Source: a virus. From it: a stretch of DNA of 29,848 nucleotides. The DNA lies in IMG/VR virus record IMGVR_UViG_3300034117_000038, positions 1 through 29,848 of that record; one strand, written 5' to 3'. Position numbers and translations under genes: made by a program. Below are positions 9,101 through 16,042 of this stretch, in pieces. The notes below the pieces were generated by a model. That model was not told the DNA's origin. It did no database searches and saw only the letters and a program-made list of their open reading frames with translations. How positions within the stretch are numbered: the stretch's first letter is position 1; each line of letters opens with the position of its first letter.

Positions 9101-9618
9101 AATGATCCTTTAACTGTACCGGAGTTAGCATATACATTACCTGCAGTTGCATTACCGGTAACAGCTAATGATGTTAGTGTACCTACACTAGTAATATTTG
9201 GTTGACTGTTAGCATTAGCAGTTAGAGTTCCTGTTACATTTGATAAACTATATGGATTAAGAGAAGCACTGTATACACCGGCAAAATTGTTTGAAAAAAC
9301 GTTTGCTGGGTTAATATCTACCACTAACGTTTGGGCAGTATTACTTATACTTGCCGTAGTACCACCATTGCCATCACGTCCAATACTTAATGAGCTAGTA
9401 GAAACTTGTACACACGCAATATTTGCAGTAACGATAACGTTTCCTGTAGGACTATTAACAGTAATACCAGCACCTCTATTAACTGATGTTACTGATCCTG
9501 CGGTTGTTGTAGCAAATAATTCATTGAAGTTAGTTTGTACTTTTTGGAATGCCGTTCTTATAGCATCTGCATCTGGATCATCCGGAAAGCTACCGAAATC
9601 TATATATTGTTGAGCCAT
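6151..9618 (-). CDS. Repeat-rich tail fibre-like protein
   Basis: A 1155-residue Thr/Ala/Asn/Gly-rich protein with very few charged residues. Residues 1-45 (MAQQYIDFGSFPDDPDADAI... then FQKVQTNFNELF) look like a short virion-attachment helix. The body has about nine copies of a TTNAQPNITSVGTLTSL motif, four of TGANVTGTVANATYA and three of SANLANGAITATTFVGALSG, typical of trimeric beta-structured fibres. The last 90 residues (from about ITKQINVVSTVASGAGVVLP) are a distinct C-terminal domain ending in TQWYSVGATYA. A late promoter sits 21 nt upstream of the ATG, and the ribosome-binding site AAGGTGA is unusually far (about 9-10 nt). Likely a host-recognition appendage. Confidence 0.8.
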   Translation of the reverse strand: MAQQYIDFGSFPDDPDADAIRTAFQKVQTNFNELFATTTAGSVTSVNRGAGITVNSPTGNVIVTANIACVQVSTSSLSIGRDGNGGTTASISNTAQTLVVDINPANVFSNNFAGVYSASLNPYSLSNVTGTLTANANSQPNITSVGTLTSLAVTGNATAGNVYANSGTVKGSLLTGTITTNAQPNITSVGTLGNLDVTSNSNLGNLATANFFSGDGYLLSNLTISAGSSIINGNSNVVVGINGNVTTGVGGTANVLIVTSTGANVTGYLTASGNITGANATLGNSVTANYFIGSGANLTAITGANVTGTVANATYAVSSGTAGTVTTNAQPNITSVGTLTGLGVNGTVTAVAFTANTGVFTGNGSGLSQLTGANVTGTVANATYAVSSGTATSATTADTVTTNAQPNITSVGTLTSLAVTGNVVAGNVYANSGTIGANLLTGTLTTAAQPNITSLGTLTGLTIGNASANAVFGNGTIVLNSGLITGNGAGLSQLTGANVTGTVANATYATSAGSATTATSATTAGTVTTNAQPNITSVGTLTSLAVTGNVTAGNVYANSGTLGAQYLKGDGSNITNIAVTAGSTIVNGTSNVSIPSANGNVNTVVDGNTTLVITGTGINVAGNLNATGTISGNLSGNFSGNVTTAAQGNITSLGTLTGLTVSGTSNLGAVGNVTITGGSSNFYLRTNGSGVLTWSDALLTPIPGSTTQVLFNDAGAANASANLTFTKNTGLLTATLLGGTLTTNAQPNITSTGTLTSLIVTGNINAGNMTLSAGVFTGNGSGLTSLTGASVTGTVANATYATSAGTATSATNAAALLTTLTTTGTVYIPFISATANGNYAHLSNANFSANLANGAITATTFVGALSGAATSATSATNASALLQNTSSATTVYPTFTTSSANGNAQAVFNTSISSNLANASITATTFVGALSGAATSATSATNAAAVLNNVQTTGTYYPAFISGTSNGNYALASNTSFSANLANGSITATTFVGTLSGAATSAGSATTAGSATTAGTVTTNAQINITSVGTLTSLGSSGNITAPNFIANTGYFISSVGTGISAAGTVQGNATAITKQINVVSTVASGAGVVLPTAVAGMTIYITNTSANSLLVYPAANTAINASAANIAITQASKATLQFIAPTTTQWYSVGATYA
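6515..9230 (-). repeat. Intragenic fibre repeats (nine QPNITS units and companions)
   Basis: The coding repeats of the 1155-residue fibre are also visible in DNA. The phrase equivalent to QPNITSVGTL recurs about nine times and GANVTGTVANATYA four times, with spacing from about 150 to 700 nt. Shorter tandem blocks occur near 6795-6825 and 6985-7020, where TTGTTGCAC is doubled. Confidence 0.8.
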
Positions 9619-9638
9619 ATCTATATCACCTTATTTAG

Positions 9639-9646
9639 TATTTATC
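9639..9646 (-). promoter_or_regulatory. Late promoter GATAAATA (fibre gene)
   Basis: The octamer GATAAATA on the minus strand ends 20 nt before the ATG at 9618, between the terminator at about 9670-9699 and the fibre gene. It matches the T4 late consensus TATAAATA in 7 of 8 positions. Confidence 0.75.
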
Positions 9647-9669
9647 GTTTTCCTACAAACACTATAGCC

Positions 9670-9699
9670 AAAAAAGTACCCGACTAAAGCCGGGTACTT
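9670..9699 (-). terminator. Rho-independent terminator after the 834-residue protein gene
   Basis: On the minus strand a 9-bp stem AAGTACCCG/CGGGTACTT with an 8-nt loop is followed by six Ts. It lies 15 nt past the stop of the gene at 9714-12218 and ahead of the fibre-gene late promoter, separating the two transcription units. Confidence 0.9.
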
Positions 9700-9713
9700 C
9701 TGAGCAATATTAA

Positions 9714-12218
9714 TTACTTAATACCACTTAATTTGCGCCAATCCGTTAACAAATCAGTAGACTCTTTCATTGGACTACCTAAACGATTTACTTGTGTAGA
9801 AACAACTGGGATTGTTGTTTGACCGGTAGATTTTTGCTTGTTTAATCCACCTGAAATAACTTTAGTCATAAAGTCAATATCAGTTTCAAAGGTGTCATCA
9901 TCACCGTTAGCATATGACTCATCTAAATCTTCTTCTTCAGCATTAGCTTCGTCGGCCGCATCGTCGGCTGCAATAGCATCAGTACCAGCTTCACCACCAT
10001 CACCACCTTCTTCAAGAGGAGCATCAGTATCAGCAAAGTTTTTACCAGCCGCTGTTGCTAAGGCTGCATCACGTGTAGCATCTGTTTGTTCTTCTTCAGC
10101 TTCGTCATTGTTGTTAGGATTGATTTCTTCTGCAACTTCGTATTCACGTTGATCCATTGATTCATCTTCTTCAACTGATTCACCGCACGAATGGCCTTCT
10201 TGCATAGCAGAACCACAACTTTCACAGGTTTCTTCGTGTGTGTGAGCTGGTTCATTACCACCTTCTTCTTCATAATCACCGGCTGATTGTGCAGAACCTT
10301 GACCGGACATTTTGCGAATCAATGATAACATATCATCATGGTCATCAACTACTTCGATCTCTGCAGGAGCTTCTTCACCATCAACTGCAACGCTCATTGG
10401 TTGTGAACCAGTTGAAGATATAGCTTGCTCATCTCCACCAAACAAACCTAAACCTGCTTGTTTAATGATATTTAATAATTGATCAGCTTCACTGTCTTGC
10501 GCATTTACACTTACTGAGTCAGGCTGTCCTTGATTACCTTTACTGATGCTAACAGTCATACCTTCAATAACTTTTTCACCTTCTAACAATGCATTTAATT
10601 GTTTGTCTAAAGATTCAAAAGCGAATGGGCTTTCTTCGATACTACTTGTATCTTTGAATGTATTGCCACCTAAAGTGAACTTACTACCTTGTGGGGTGGC
10701 CTTTAATTTACCGGTAAAAGCATTACCTTCATCAGTAATACCGCCGCGCATTGCTTGACTAGCCATACCTGAAGTGGTTGCTGCCGGCATAGTACCTTCT
10801 GTTTCACCTACATAACCTTGAATTGGCATTTGACCATAACACTCATCTAGACCTTCTTTGTAGCCTTCATGGTAATGTCTTGATTCTTCCATGTCATCAT
10901 AACGACAATTATAGCCTTCTTTAGTAAGAGCATGAGCTTTACCCATATGGCGAGCTGCCTTTAATCTATGATCCATACCTTCTTTAACTTTCTTTTTATC
11001 TGTTGCGGCTTTTTTCATTGGTTCTTTCTTATCGCCGTCTTTGTCTATATCTAAGAAGTCTGGTTTAGCCGCTTCTTTTACTGTCTTTTTCTTTTTCTCA
11101 TCATATTCAATGTCTTTAGTAACTTTCTTGCCAGCCTTTTCAGCTTTAGCATCATCTTTACCTTTGTGACCCATATCATATTCTAAGTCTTTAGTAACTT
11201 TCTTACCTGCTTTTTCAGCTTTATTGTCAGCTTTAGCACGTGCTTCGCTGATAGGGCTCATCAAACTATCGTTTGGTGGTTGATCGGCTTCACGAATTTT
11301 CTTTAGTTGTGCACCAGCAATACGCTTTGCTGCCTCTACACCATATTTTGGTGTTAATTTACGAACCATTGCATCAAAGCCAGTAGTAGCATTGTTATGC
11401 TTACCGATATCTTCTTCGTGCATTTGATCAGGCATCAAAGTCATTTCACCTTTGCCAATAGATTGTTTAATCTGTTGTGCTAATTGTGGGTTATTAACTG
11501 TACCTAATGTCTTATTACCTTGAGCAATAACTTGCGTATTCTGTGCAGGTTGACCAGCAACTTGTTGCTGTTGCTGTTGTCCCGGTGGTGTCATTTGACC
11601 AGGTTGTTTAGGCATTTGATTTGCTGGTTTGATTTGAATCTGTTCAGCTTCTTCTACTGGAGCGTTGAATGATCCACGTGATAAACGCTGAACTGTATCA
11701 GGCTTATTAAACTTAGGTGTTACCTTTGTTGCAAGAGCGGAAATTGGGTTACCTTTTGCATTAATTGTTTTACCTACAGATTTTACTTCAGCACCACGTG
11801 TAAAGTGTGGGTTCTTACCAAAATATTCTTTATGTTGCGGATTCATTTTAGCAATTGCATCAGGAGACATTTCATTTTCAGCTAGCATTGCTTGATCCAA
11901 TGCATCAAAATATTCTTTTAAACTATGCTTAGTAGTTTTCTTTTTGTCATGCTTTGGTAACTTAACATCTTTACCATGCTTTACACCAAATGCACTGAAG
12001 TCATATTTCTTATCTTCACCGGAAGATTGTGTAGCTTTCTTTGGACGACCTTTACCTCTTTTTTCTGTAGAGGCAGCTTTAACTCTATTGCCTTCTGCAT
12101 CTTCGTCATCTTTACGTCCATAACCACCCGGCTCAGCAGTATGGGTTAAACCAGTTTTAGTTTTTGTTGTAGCTTCGTTCAACTGGTCTAGTTGTGATAA
12201 TAAACTTTTGAAATCCAT
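9714..12218 (-). CDS. Large charged virion- or scaffold-like protein with AT-hook-like motif
   Basis: An 834-residue, probably largely disordered protein. In order it has: a basic N-terminal part with RGKGRPKK (54-61), like an AT-hook; a helical KHSLKEYFDALDQAMLAE segment (about 98-115); a Pro/Gln-rich stretch with six Gln (about 213-220); a duplicated KAEKAGKKVTKDLEYD unit (about 330-372); PDFLDIDKDGDKKE (about 384-398), an acidic loop resembling a calcium-binding loop; a very acidic C-terminal third with a cysteine cluster HTHEETCESCGSAMQEGHSC (about 661-680); and the end ESTDLLTDWRKLSGIK. Related hypotheticals occur in marine T4-like phages. Size and charge pattern suggest a prohead core, scaffold or internal head protein, but this is inference. 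The start has AAGGAA 6-7 nt upstream. Confidence 0.7.
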   Translation of the reverse strand: MDFKSLLSQLDQLNEATTKTKTGLTHTAEPGGYGRKDDEDAEGNRVKAASTEKRGKGRPKKATQSSGEDKKYDFSAFGVKHGKDVKLPKHDKKKTTKHSLKEYFDALDQAMLAENEMSPDAIAKMNPQHKEYFGKNPHFTRGAEVKSVGKTINAKGNPISALATKVTPKFNKPDTVQRLSRGSFNAPVEEAEQIQIKPANQMPKQPGQMTPPGQQQQQQVAGQPAQNTQVIAQGNKTLGTVNNPQLAQQIKQSIGKGEMTLMPDQMHEEDIGKHNNATTGFDAMVRKLTPKYGVEAAKRIAGAQLKKIREADQPPNDSLMSPISEARAKADNKAEKAGKKVTKDLEYDMGHKGKDDAKAEKAGKKVTKDIEYDEKKKKTVKEAAKPDFLDIDKDGDKKEPMKKAATDKKKVKEGMDHRLKAARHMGKAHALTKEGYNCRYDDMEESRHYHEGYKEGLDECYGQMPIQGYVGETEGTMPAATTSGMASQAMRGGITDEGNAFTGKLKATPQGSKFTLGGNTFKDTSSIEESPFAFESLDKQLNALLEGEKVIEGMTVSISKGNQGQPDSVSVNAQDSEADQLLNIIKQAGLGLFGGDEQAISSTGSQPMSVAVDGEEAPAEIEVVDDHDDMLSLIRKMSGQGSAQSAGDYEEEGGNEPAHTHEETCESCGSAMQEGHSCGESVEEDESMDQREYEVAEEINPNNNDEAEEEQTDATRDAALATAAGKNFADTDAPLEEGGDGGEAGTDAIAADDAADEANAEEEDLDESYANGDDDTFETDIDFMTKVISGGLNKQKSTGQTTIPVVSTQVNRLGSPMKESTDLLTDWRKLSGIK
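11101..11223 (-). repeat. Direct repeat within the charged protein gene
   Basis: Two 48-nt blocks (11101-11148 and 11176-11223), nearly identical in DNA, encode KAEKAGKKVTKD(L/I)EYD. They point to a recent internal duplication within the disordered protein. Confidence 0.8.
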
Positions 12219-12230
12219 TTTATGTTCCTT

Positions 12231-12860
12231 TTATTTTGATACGCTAGCGCCAGTTGCTGGCTTTGGTGGGCGTTTGATTGTGCTCATCGGGCTCTTATCG
12301 CCTAATTGTTTGTCATCCAAATATGGTTTGAATGGGTCAAACGCATCAGGAGTCTTTTGACCGGCATAAAGGATATCAATAGTTGAACCCTTCATTTGGT
12401 CTTTGATACTAGTTAAGTAACTATCACCATAGGCTTTAGCGGCTTCTTTAGCACCGGGCTGTTCTTCTAATTCAGTATGTAATAATAATGGATTATGACT
12501 CATTTCATTAGCATAACCTTCTGCTTCACTATTAATACTATCATCAAAATCAGTAGTGATGACACGAACCATATTGATGTTGTAACCTAGAAGTTGAGCA
12601 ATTTGCTGAATCATAGGTTCAGTGGCTGGATATCTAAAGTCAGCTTTAATGATAGTTACAGATTGATTTGCTAGATTAGGAAATCCGTAAGGATCTTTCT
12701 GTATAGGAGTTTTCGTTGGATCACTAATTCGTATAGGATCAAACTTGTTTAGATTGTACTTAAACATATCTATAAAGTTTTTATCAACGTCACCGGCAAT
12801 CTTTATAGTATATTTGTAACTTTTAAGACTTTCGGTTATGTATGTTTTTAGGCTTTTCAT
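12231..12860 (-). CDS. Conserved T4-like marine phage protein, probable head/virion component
   Basis: A 209-residue protein. MKSLKTYITESLKSYKYTIKIAGDVD begins with a short amphipathic helix like those at the N termini of several marine myophage virion proteins. A compact alpha/beta domain follows (about 18-110, ending RVITTDFDDSINSEAEGYANEM). The C-terminal 100 residues are Pro-rich and probably extended (TPDAFDPFKPYLDD, then SPMSTIKRPPKPATG). I recall close relatives as hypotheticals next to the large charged protein in marine T4-like phages, which supports a joint structural role. The start is backed by CAGGAA 8-9 nt upstream and a late promoter 21 nt upstream. No enzymatic motif is seen. 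Confidence 0.7.
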   Translation of the reverse strand: MKSLKTYITESLKSYKYTIKIAGDVDKNFIDMFKYNLNKFDPIRISDPTKTPIQKDPYGFPNLANQSVTIIKADFRYPATEPMIQQIAQLLGYNINMVRVITTDFDDSINSEAEGYANEMSHNPLLLHTELEEQPGAKEAAKAYGDSYLTSIKDQMKGSTIDILYAGQKTPDAFDPFKPYLDDKQLGDKSPMSTIKRPPKPATGASVSK

Positions 12861-12880
12861 TTCGTTATTCCTGTATTATG

Positions 12881-12888
12881 TATTTATC
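12881..12888 (-). promoter_or_regulatory. Late promoter GATAAATA (12860 gene)
   Basis: GATAAATA on the minus strand in the 26-nt gap between the probable gp16 gene and the 209-residue protein, 20 nt before the ATG at 12860. Its spacing matches the other late promoters here. Confidence 0.75.
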
Positions 12889-13369
12889 ATTGTTCATTTG
12901 TTTTGCTTGCCAACATCTTTAATAACTCATTACGGTCTAAAGCTTTACCCTCACCTACTGGAGTATTCTCTATCTCTTCGGCTTTTCCAGCTAACTTTTG
13001 GTCTAAACTGGCTTTCTTAAGCTGTAAATCAATCATCTTTAACTTCTTGTTAAGCTTTGCTGTTTTAGCAGTAATAGCGTGTCCTAACATATTACTTGCA
13101 ACACTAAAAATTTCGCTACTGAATCTACTATCAACTTGCATACCCAAATCACTTAAATCTTTAAAACTATCTACAGCCATCTGCGCCAATTCATCTAATT
13201 CAGTATCACTTGCTTCTAATCCACGAACCTGCGGTAATGCATTGTCAATCTTCTCTAATGCACTCAATGCATCAGTTGTTATTTCACTAGCATTTTCTGG
13301 GATAGGAATGTGCAAGCTATCTATTTCATCTTGAGGAAGTTCAAACAATTCTTGGAGTTTTTTAGTCAT
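12887..13369 (-). CDS. 16: Probable terminase small subunit (gp16-like)
   Basis: A 160-residue all-helical protein. Residues about 45-80 and 80-135 look like the two long antiparallel helices of T4-type small terminases: ALPQVRGLEASDTELDELAQ, a DSFKDLSDLGMQV segment, FSSEIFSVASNMLGHAITAK, then KLNKKLKMIDLQLKKASLDQK. T4 gp16 is 164 residues with the same long-helix layout. It forms ring oligomers that stimulate the packaging ATPase gp17. The acidic N-terminal and variable C-terminal tails also fit. No gp17 gene is adjacent, which departs from T4 order. A generic coiled-coil head protein is the alternative. Confidence 0.55.
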   Translation of the reverse strand: MTKKLQELFELPQDEIDSLHIPIPENASEITTDALSALEKIDNALPQVRGLEASDTELDELAQMAVDSFKDLSDLGMQVDSRFSSEIFSVASNMLGHAITAKTAKLNKKLKMIDLQLKKASLDQKLAGKAEEIENTPVGEGKALDRNELLKMLASKTNEQ

Positions 13370-13381
13370 ACAAGTATTTAG

Positions 13382-13819
13382 TTACTTGCTTCGCCCATTA
13401 TAGAAAAGATCATCCTCAGTAATTACTCTAAATGTATACCCATGATGTTTGCAATAAGCCATTGCGGCCTGCCACTTAGCGTGATTAATTGCTACTATCA
13501 TTCTATCTTTGGCATTGGCAACTTTGCTTTCTATAATGCTTTGTTTTTTAGGTTTAATTTCAACTATTTCAGCTACCTTTTTTCCGTGCTTATTTTCATA
13601 TACTACAAAAAAATCAGGAATATAGTTTTTAGGTTGACCAGTAAATGGATTACGATACGGTACACTTATTGCTTCACTAGCCCAATATAATACATTTTTG
13701 TTAGTATCACAGAATGTCATAAAAGTAAGTTCCCATCCACTACGATATCTAGGTGTATGTTTACCTACATATTTTTGAGCATTCTTTGGAGTGAATGTGC
13801 CTTGAGCAAACTTTGCCAT
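13382..13819 (-). CDS. 4: Head completion nuclease gp4 (gp50-type)
   Basis: A 145-residue protein closely following the T4 gp4 layout. It opens GTFTPKNAQKYVGKHTPRYRSGWELTFMTF, then has VLYWASEAISVPYRNP. The PD-(D/E)xK-like core follows, with IPDFFVVYENKHGKKV (Asp in PDF) and AEIVEIKPKK (Glu-x-Lys). It ends AMAYCKHHGYTFRVITEDDLF, matching the T4 ending around FRILTEDGL. In T4 this protein finishes DNA-filled heads before tail joining and is thought to trim or seal DNA ends. It sits 2 nt after the preceding unknown gene and runs on toward the gp16-like gene. Confidence 0.85.
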   Translation of the reverse strand: MAKFAQGTFTPKNAQKYVGKHTPRYRSGWELTFMTFCDTNKNVLYWASEAISVPYRNPFTGQPKNYIPDFFVVYENKHGKKVAEIVEIKPKKQSIIESKVANAKDRMIVAINHAKWQAAMAYCKHHGYTFRVITEDDLFYNGRSK

Positions 13820-13821
13820 GA

Positions 13822-14181
13822 TTATTGCACGATATTACGTGCGACTGGTTGATTAGATTGTGGTATAGTGCTTACACCATATAAACTAGTTTTAGATTTA
13901 AAACTATTAAGGTAATATGATATAACTTGATTCATTTGTAATTTATTAGTGCCTTGAATTTGACCTAATAAATCTAAAACAGGGATACCTGTCTCTTGTG
14001 ATATTCTAAATAAAAAAGCAGTAAAGTTGCCAGCAATTGCTTTAGTACCACATATCGTTTTAAAATATCCGTTAACGATATCAAATTCATTACCATTTAC
14101 TACCATATTAAATGAGTAAAAATCATCAAATACTTTGACAGTTAAGTCAGTTGATGTACGTTCATCTATAATTCTTGCCAT
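13822..14181 (-). CDS. Conserved phage protein upstream of gp4, function unknown
   Basis: A 119-residue protein (MARIIDERTSTDLTVKVFDDFYSFNMVV...). It has an N-terminal beta region and a mostly helical middle (residues about 38-100, FFRISQETGIPVLDLLGQIQG-like) ending in YYLNSFKSKTSLYGVS. Its constant place between the tube paralogue and gp4, and its own late promoter, argue for a virion assembly role. T4 late baseplate genes encode several small chaperones of this size, but I see no specific match. The start is supported by AGGAA 7-8 nt upstream, part of an inverted repeat described separately. Confidence 0.65.
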   Translation of the reverse strand: MARIIDERTSTDLTVKVFDDFYSFNMVVNGNEFDIVNGYFKTICGTKAIAGNFTAFLFRISQETGIPVLDLLGQIQGTNKLQMNQVISYYLNSFKSKTSLYGVSTIPQSNQPVARNIVQ

Positions 14182-14211
14182 ATTATGTTCCTATATTAGT
14201 TATTTATAGGA
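14182..14211 (-). promoter_or_regulatory. Late promoter TATAAATA inside an RBS-sequestering hairpin
   Basis: TATAAATA (14201-14208, minus strand) overlaps the left arm of the inverted repeat TCCTATA / TATAGGA (loop 9 nt). The right arm is the AGGA ribosome-binding site of the gene starting at 14181. Transcripts beginning at the octamer would lack the left arm. Confidence 0.6.
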
Positions 14212-15365
14212 GGAGGAGTTACGTTTCTACCATTTGCTTGTTGATATTGATTTGGTCCTGCACCAAATATAGGAAGATTAAACAATACATTTCTACCAGT
14301 ATTATTTACAGGATTCATAATGGCATTAGTAATTCCTGTTGTTACTTCACTCCTAATAGCTTGTTTAAGATTAATGTTTTTAAGAGTATTGTAAGTAGTT
14401 CCTGCTTTTTGTATAGCACCTAATATGTTTGTATTAGGGCCCGACAAATCATTAATAAATCCACCAACACCATCTACTAAACCACCTTGACCTAAAATAC
14501 TAGCCTGACTTCCGGGTCTAGCAATAGGACTAGTAACTCTATCATAATGATCATTAATACCAAAGCCAGCAATAATATTACTAGGTTCTTTACCACTAAT
14601 AGCACCTTGAAAATACTTAACAGTTTCATAATCCAATGTCATTGTATTTTCCATTGTTCCAGTACCCTCAGCATAGTTGTATGTATCGTGTGCAAATTTA
14701 TTAATCATAGGATTAATTAAAGTATATGCTACGTAATTGTGTTGATTAAAACCAAACACAGTAATGTTTTTAAAGAATGGAACTTTAGTTTGACCATTGG
14801 CAGCTTGAATGTTAGTTGCCGGAGTATCCGATGTTTCACCTATATAACCCCAGTCAGTATCACCTGTTATATCCTGTGCATATATGTTTCTAACATTATA
14901 GTTTGCATTGTTAGGATTGGTGCCGCCGGTAAGAGCTTGTCTTCCGGATACTGTTACAACTGGCTTACTAGCATCTTTGTAATAATATGTATAGTAATTA
15001 TACCACAAGTTACGTATTAAGTTTCCATTATCATCATGAAAATTAATATCTACTGTGTCATATTTTATTTTTGTTTGTACAATACGTTTACGATTGTATT
15101 GATTTAACTGATGTGTATCAAATGAATAACTAGGTAATTTTACAGATTTAACAGCTAAACCAAAGTTTGCACCTTGTGGCAAACCTACTGCATATGCACT
15201 TTGATTGATTTCAAAATACACATGGAATAGGAACTTGAATTTAGGTGCATATTGATATGCATTGGGTCTGAAAGTCTTACTAGCGTGAGTGTAATCACGA
15301 AGGTAATCGCTGCCGAAGAATCCTCCGGCAGCGTCTGTTAGTAAATTCTGAAAAAATCCAGACAT
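14196..15365 (-). CDS. Tail tube paralogue (gp19 family; gp54/gp48-like baseplate-tube junction candidate)
   Basis: A 389-residue protein whose first 150 residues follow a tail-tube fold pattern: FKFLFHVYFEINQ, LAVKSVKLPSYSFDTHQLNQYN, then VQTKIKYDTVDINFHDDNGN. Around 215-265 lies the second tube half (FFKNITVFGFNQHNYVAYTLINP, then GTMENTMTLDYETVKYFQGA). A Gly/Asn-rich extension of about 120 residues ends in PPPINN. In T4, gp48 and gp54 are gp19-related and cap the baseplate where the tube begins. The larger size and location next to gp19 make such a role plausible. No Shine-Dalgarno is visible; the start sits beside an AT-only hairpin. Which T4 protein it corresponds to is uncertain. Confidence 0.7.
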   Translation of the reverse strand: MSGFFQNLLTDAAGGFFGSDYLRDYTHASKTFRPNAYQYAPKFKFLFHVYFEINQSAYAVGLPQGANFGLAVKSVKLPSYSFDTHQLNQYNRKRIVQTKIKYDTVDINFHDDNGNLIRNLWYNYYTYYYKDASKPVVTVSGRQALTGGTNPNNANYNVRNIYAQDITGDTDWGYIGETSDTPATNIQAANGQTKVPFFKNITVFGFNQHNYVAYTLINPMINKFAHDTYNYAEGTGTMENTMTLDYETVKYFQGAISGKEPSNIIAGFGINDHYDRVTSPIARPGSQASILGQGGLVDGVGGFINDLSGPNTNILGAIQKAGTTYNTLKNINLKQAIRSEVTTGITNAIMNPVNNTGRNVLFNLPIFGAGPNQYQQANGRNVTPPPINN

Positions 15366-15387
15366 TTAATATATTAAAATATATTAA
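15366..15387 (-). promoter_or_regulatory. AT-only perfect hairpin at the gp19/tube-paralogue junction
   Basis: Inverted repeat TTAATATAT-TAAA-ATATATTAA (9-bp stem, 4-nt loop). It touches the ATG at 15365 and contains the gp19 stop codon region. It takes the place of a ribosome-binding site. Confidence 0.5.
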
Positions 15388-16010
15388 GAACCAATACCTG
15401 TAGCTATTGATCCAAGTGTACGGCCAACACTCGTGCCAACACCCGCAGTCAATGGTGATTGAACAGCATTGTCGAAACGTATTGACATTTGTATTGTTAC
15501 TACTTCATTTGAACTGTATGCTAAATTGTTATAGTTAGCGGCTTGTAAGAAGCAACCATAACATTCCCAAGTTTCTAAAACGATAGGAACACTTGTGCCA
15601 TTACCACCGTCTAAAATTTCAATGTTTGTTTGAAACTTATAATCTTGACCTGATGCGGCTGATGCTTGTTCAACAAAGTCCATTTGCTTCTGTAATTGTT
15701 GACCTACTAATTGGGAAACACTACCTGTTGCATCATCTCTAACGTTGATTGTTAGAGGTTGCCATTCGTGTCTACCTGCCAAATACATAGTAGAGTTATA
15801 AACAGGGATATTAATTTCGCCAAAACTAACTGATGGACGTGTTACGTCAATAACTTGTTTAGTTAATTCATTAGTAGCGTTATTAGTACCGAAGTTTAGA
15901 AAATTAACTCTAAAACGATATTGTAGTTTGGGCATTAGCAAGCCCTGATTTCCGCCAGCATTATCCGATGCTACGGTCATGTTAAACAATGATTGTGAGG
16001 CTATTGCCAT
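15384..16010 (-). CDS. 19: Tail tube protein gp19
   Basis: A 208-residue tail tube subunit, slightly longer than T4 gp19 (163 residues). It has LMPKLQYRFRVNFLNFG (about 25-42), QVIDVTRPSVSFGEINIPVYNS (about 52-72), and WQPLTINVRDD (about 80-90). The second half is WECYGCFLQAANYNNLAYSSNEVVTIQMSIRFDNA, the usual final beta region. gp19 stacks as hexameric rings through which DNA is ejected. It directly follows the sheath gene, as in T4. A strong AGGAG 7-8 nt upstream and a late promoter 20 nt upstream give it independent high late expression. Confidence 0.85.
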   Translation of the reverse strand: MAIASQSLFNMTVASDNAGGNQGLLMPKLQYRFRVNFLNFGTNNATNELTKQVIDVTRPSVSFGEINIPVYNSTMYLAGRHEWQPLTINVRDDATGSVSQLVGQQLQKQMDFVEQASAASGQDYKFQTNIEILDGGNGTSVPIVLETWECYGCFLQAANYNNLAYSSNEVVTIQMSIRFDNAVQSPLTAGVGTSVGRTLGSIATGIGS

Positions 16011-16029
16011 TTTTTTCTCCTGTTATTAA

Positions 16030-16037
16030 TATTTATC
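16030..16037 (-). promoter_or_regulatory. Late promoter GATAAATA (gene 19)
   Basis: GATAAATA on the minus strand, 19 nt before the ATG at 16010, followed by AACAGGAG. It lies between the gp18-gp19 hairpin and gene 19. Confidence 0.8.
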
Positions 16038-16042
16038 TTTAT

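Noticed and set aside
6515-9230. CRISPR-like spaced repeats
   Set aside because: Repeats are in frame, of unequal spacing and inexact, and encode fibre motifs; no leader or cas genes.
9838-10152. Plus-strand Ser/Ala-rich ORF
   Set aside because: Antisense to the acidic tail of the charged protein. Composition is explained by Glu/Asp codons on the other strand.
12903-13334. Plus-strand 143-residue ORF
   Set aside because: Shadow of the gp16-like gene in the opposite strand; no promoter or ribosome site.
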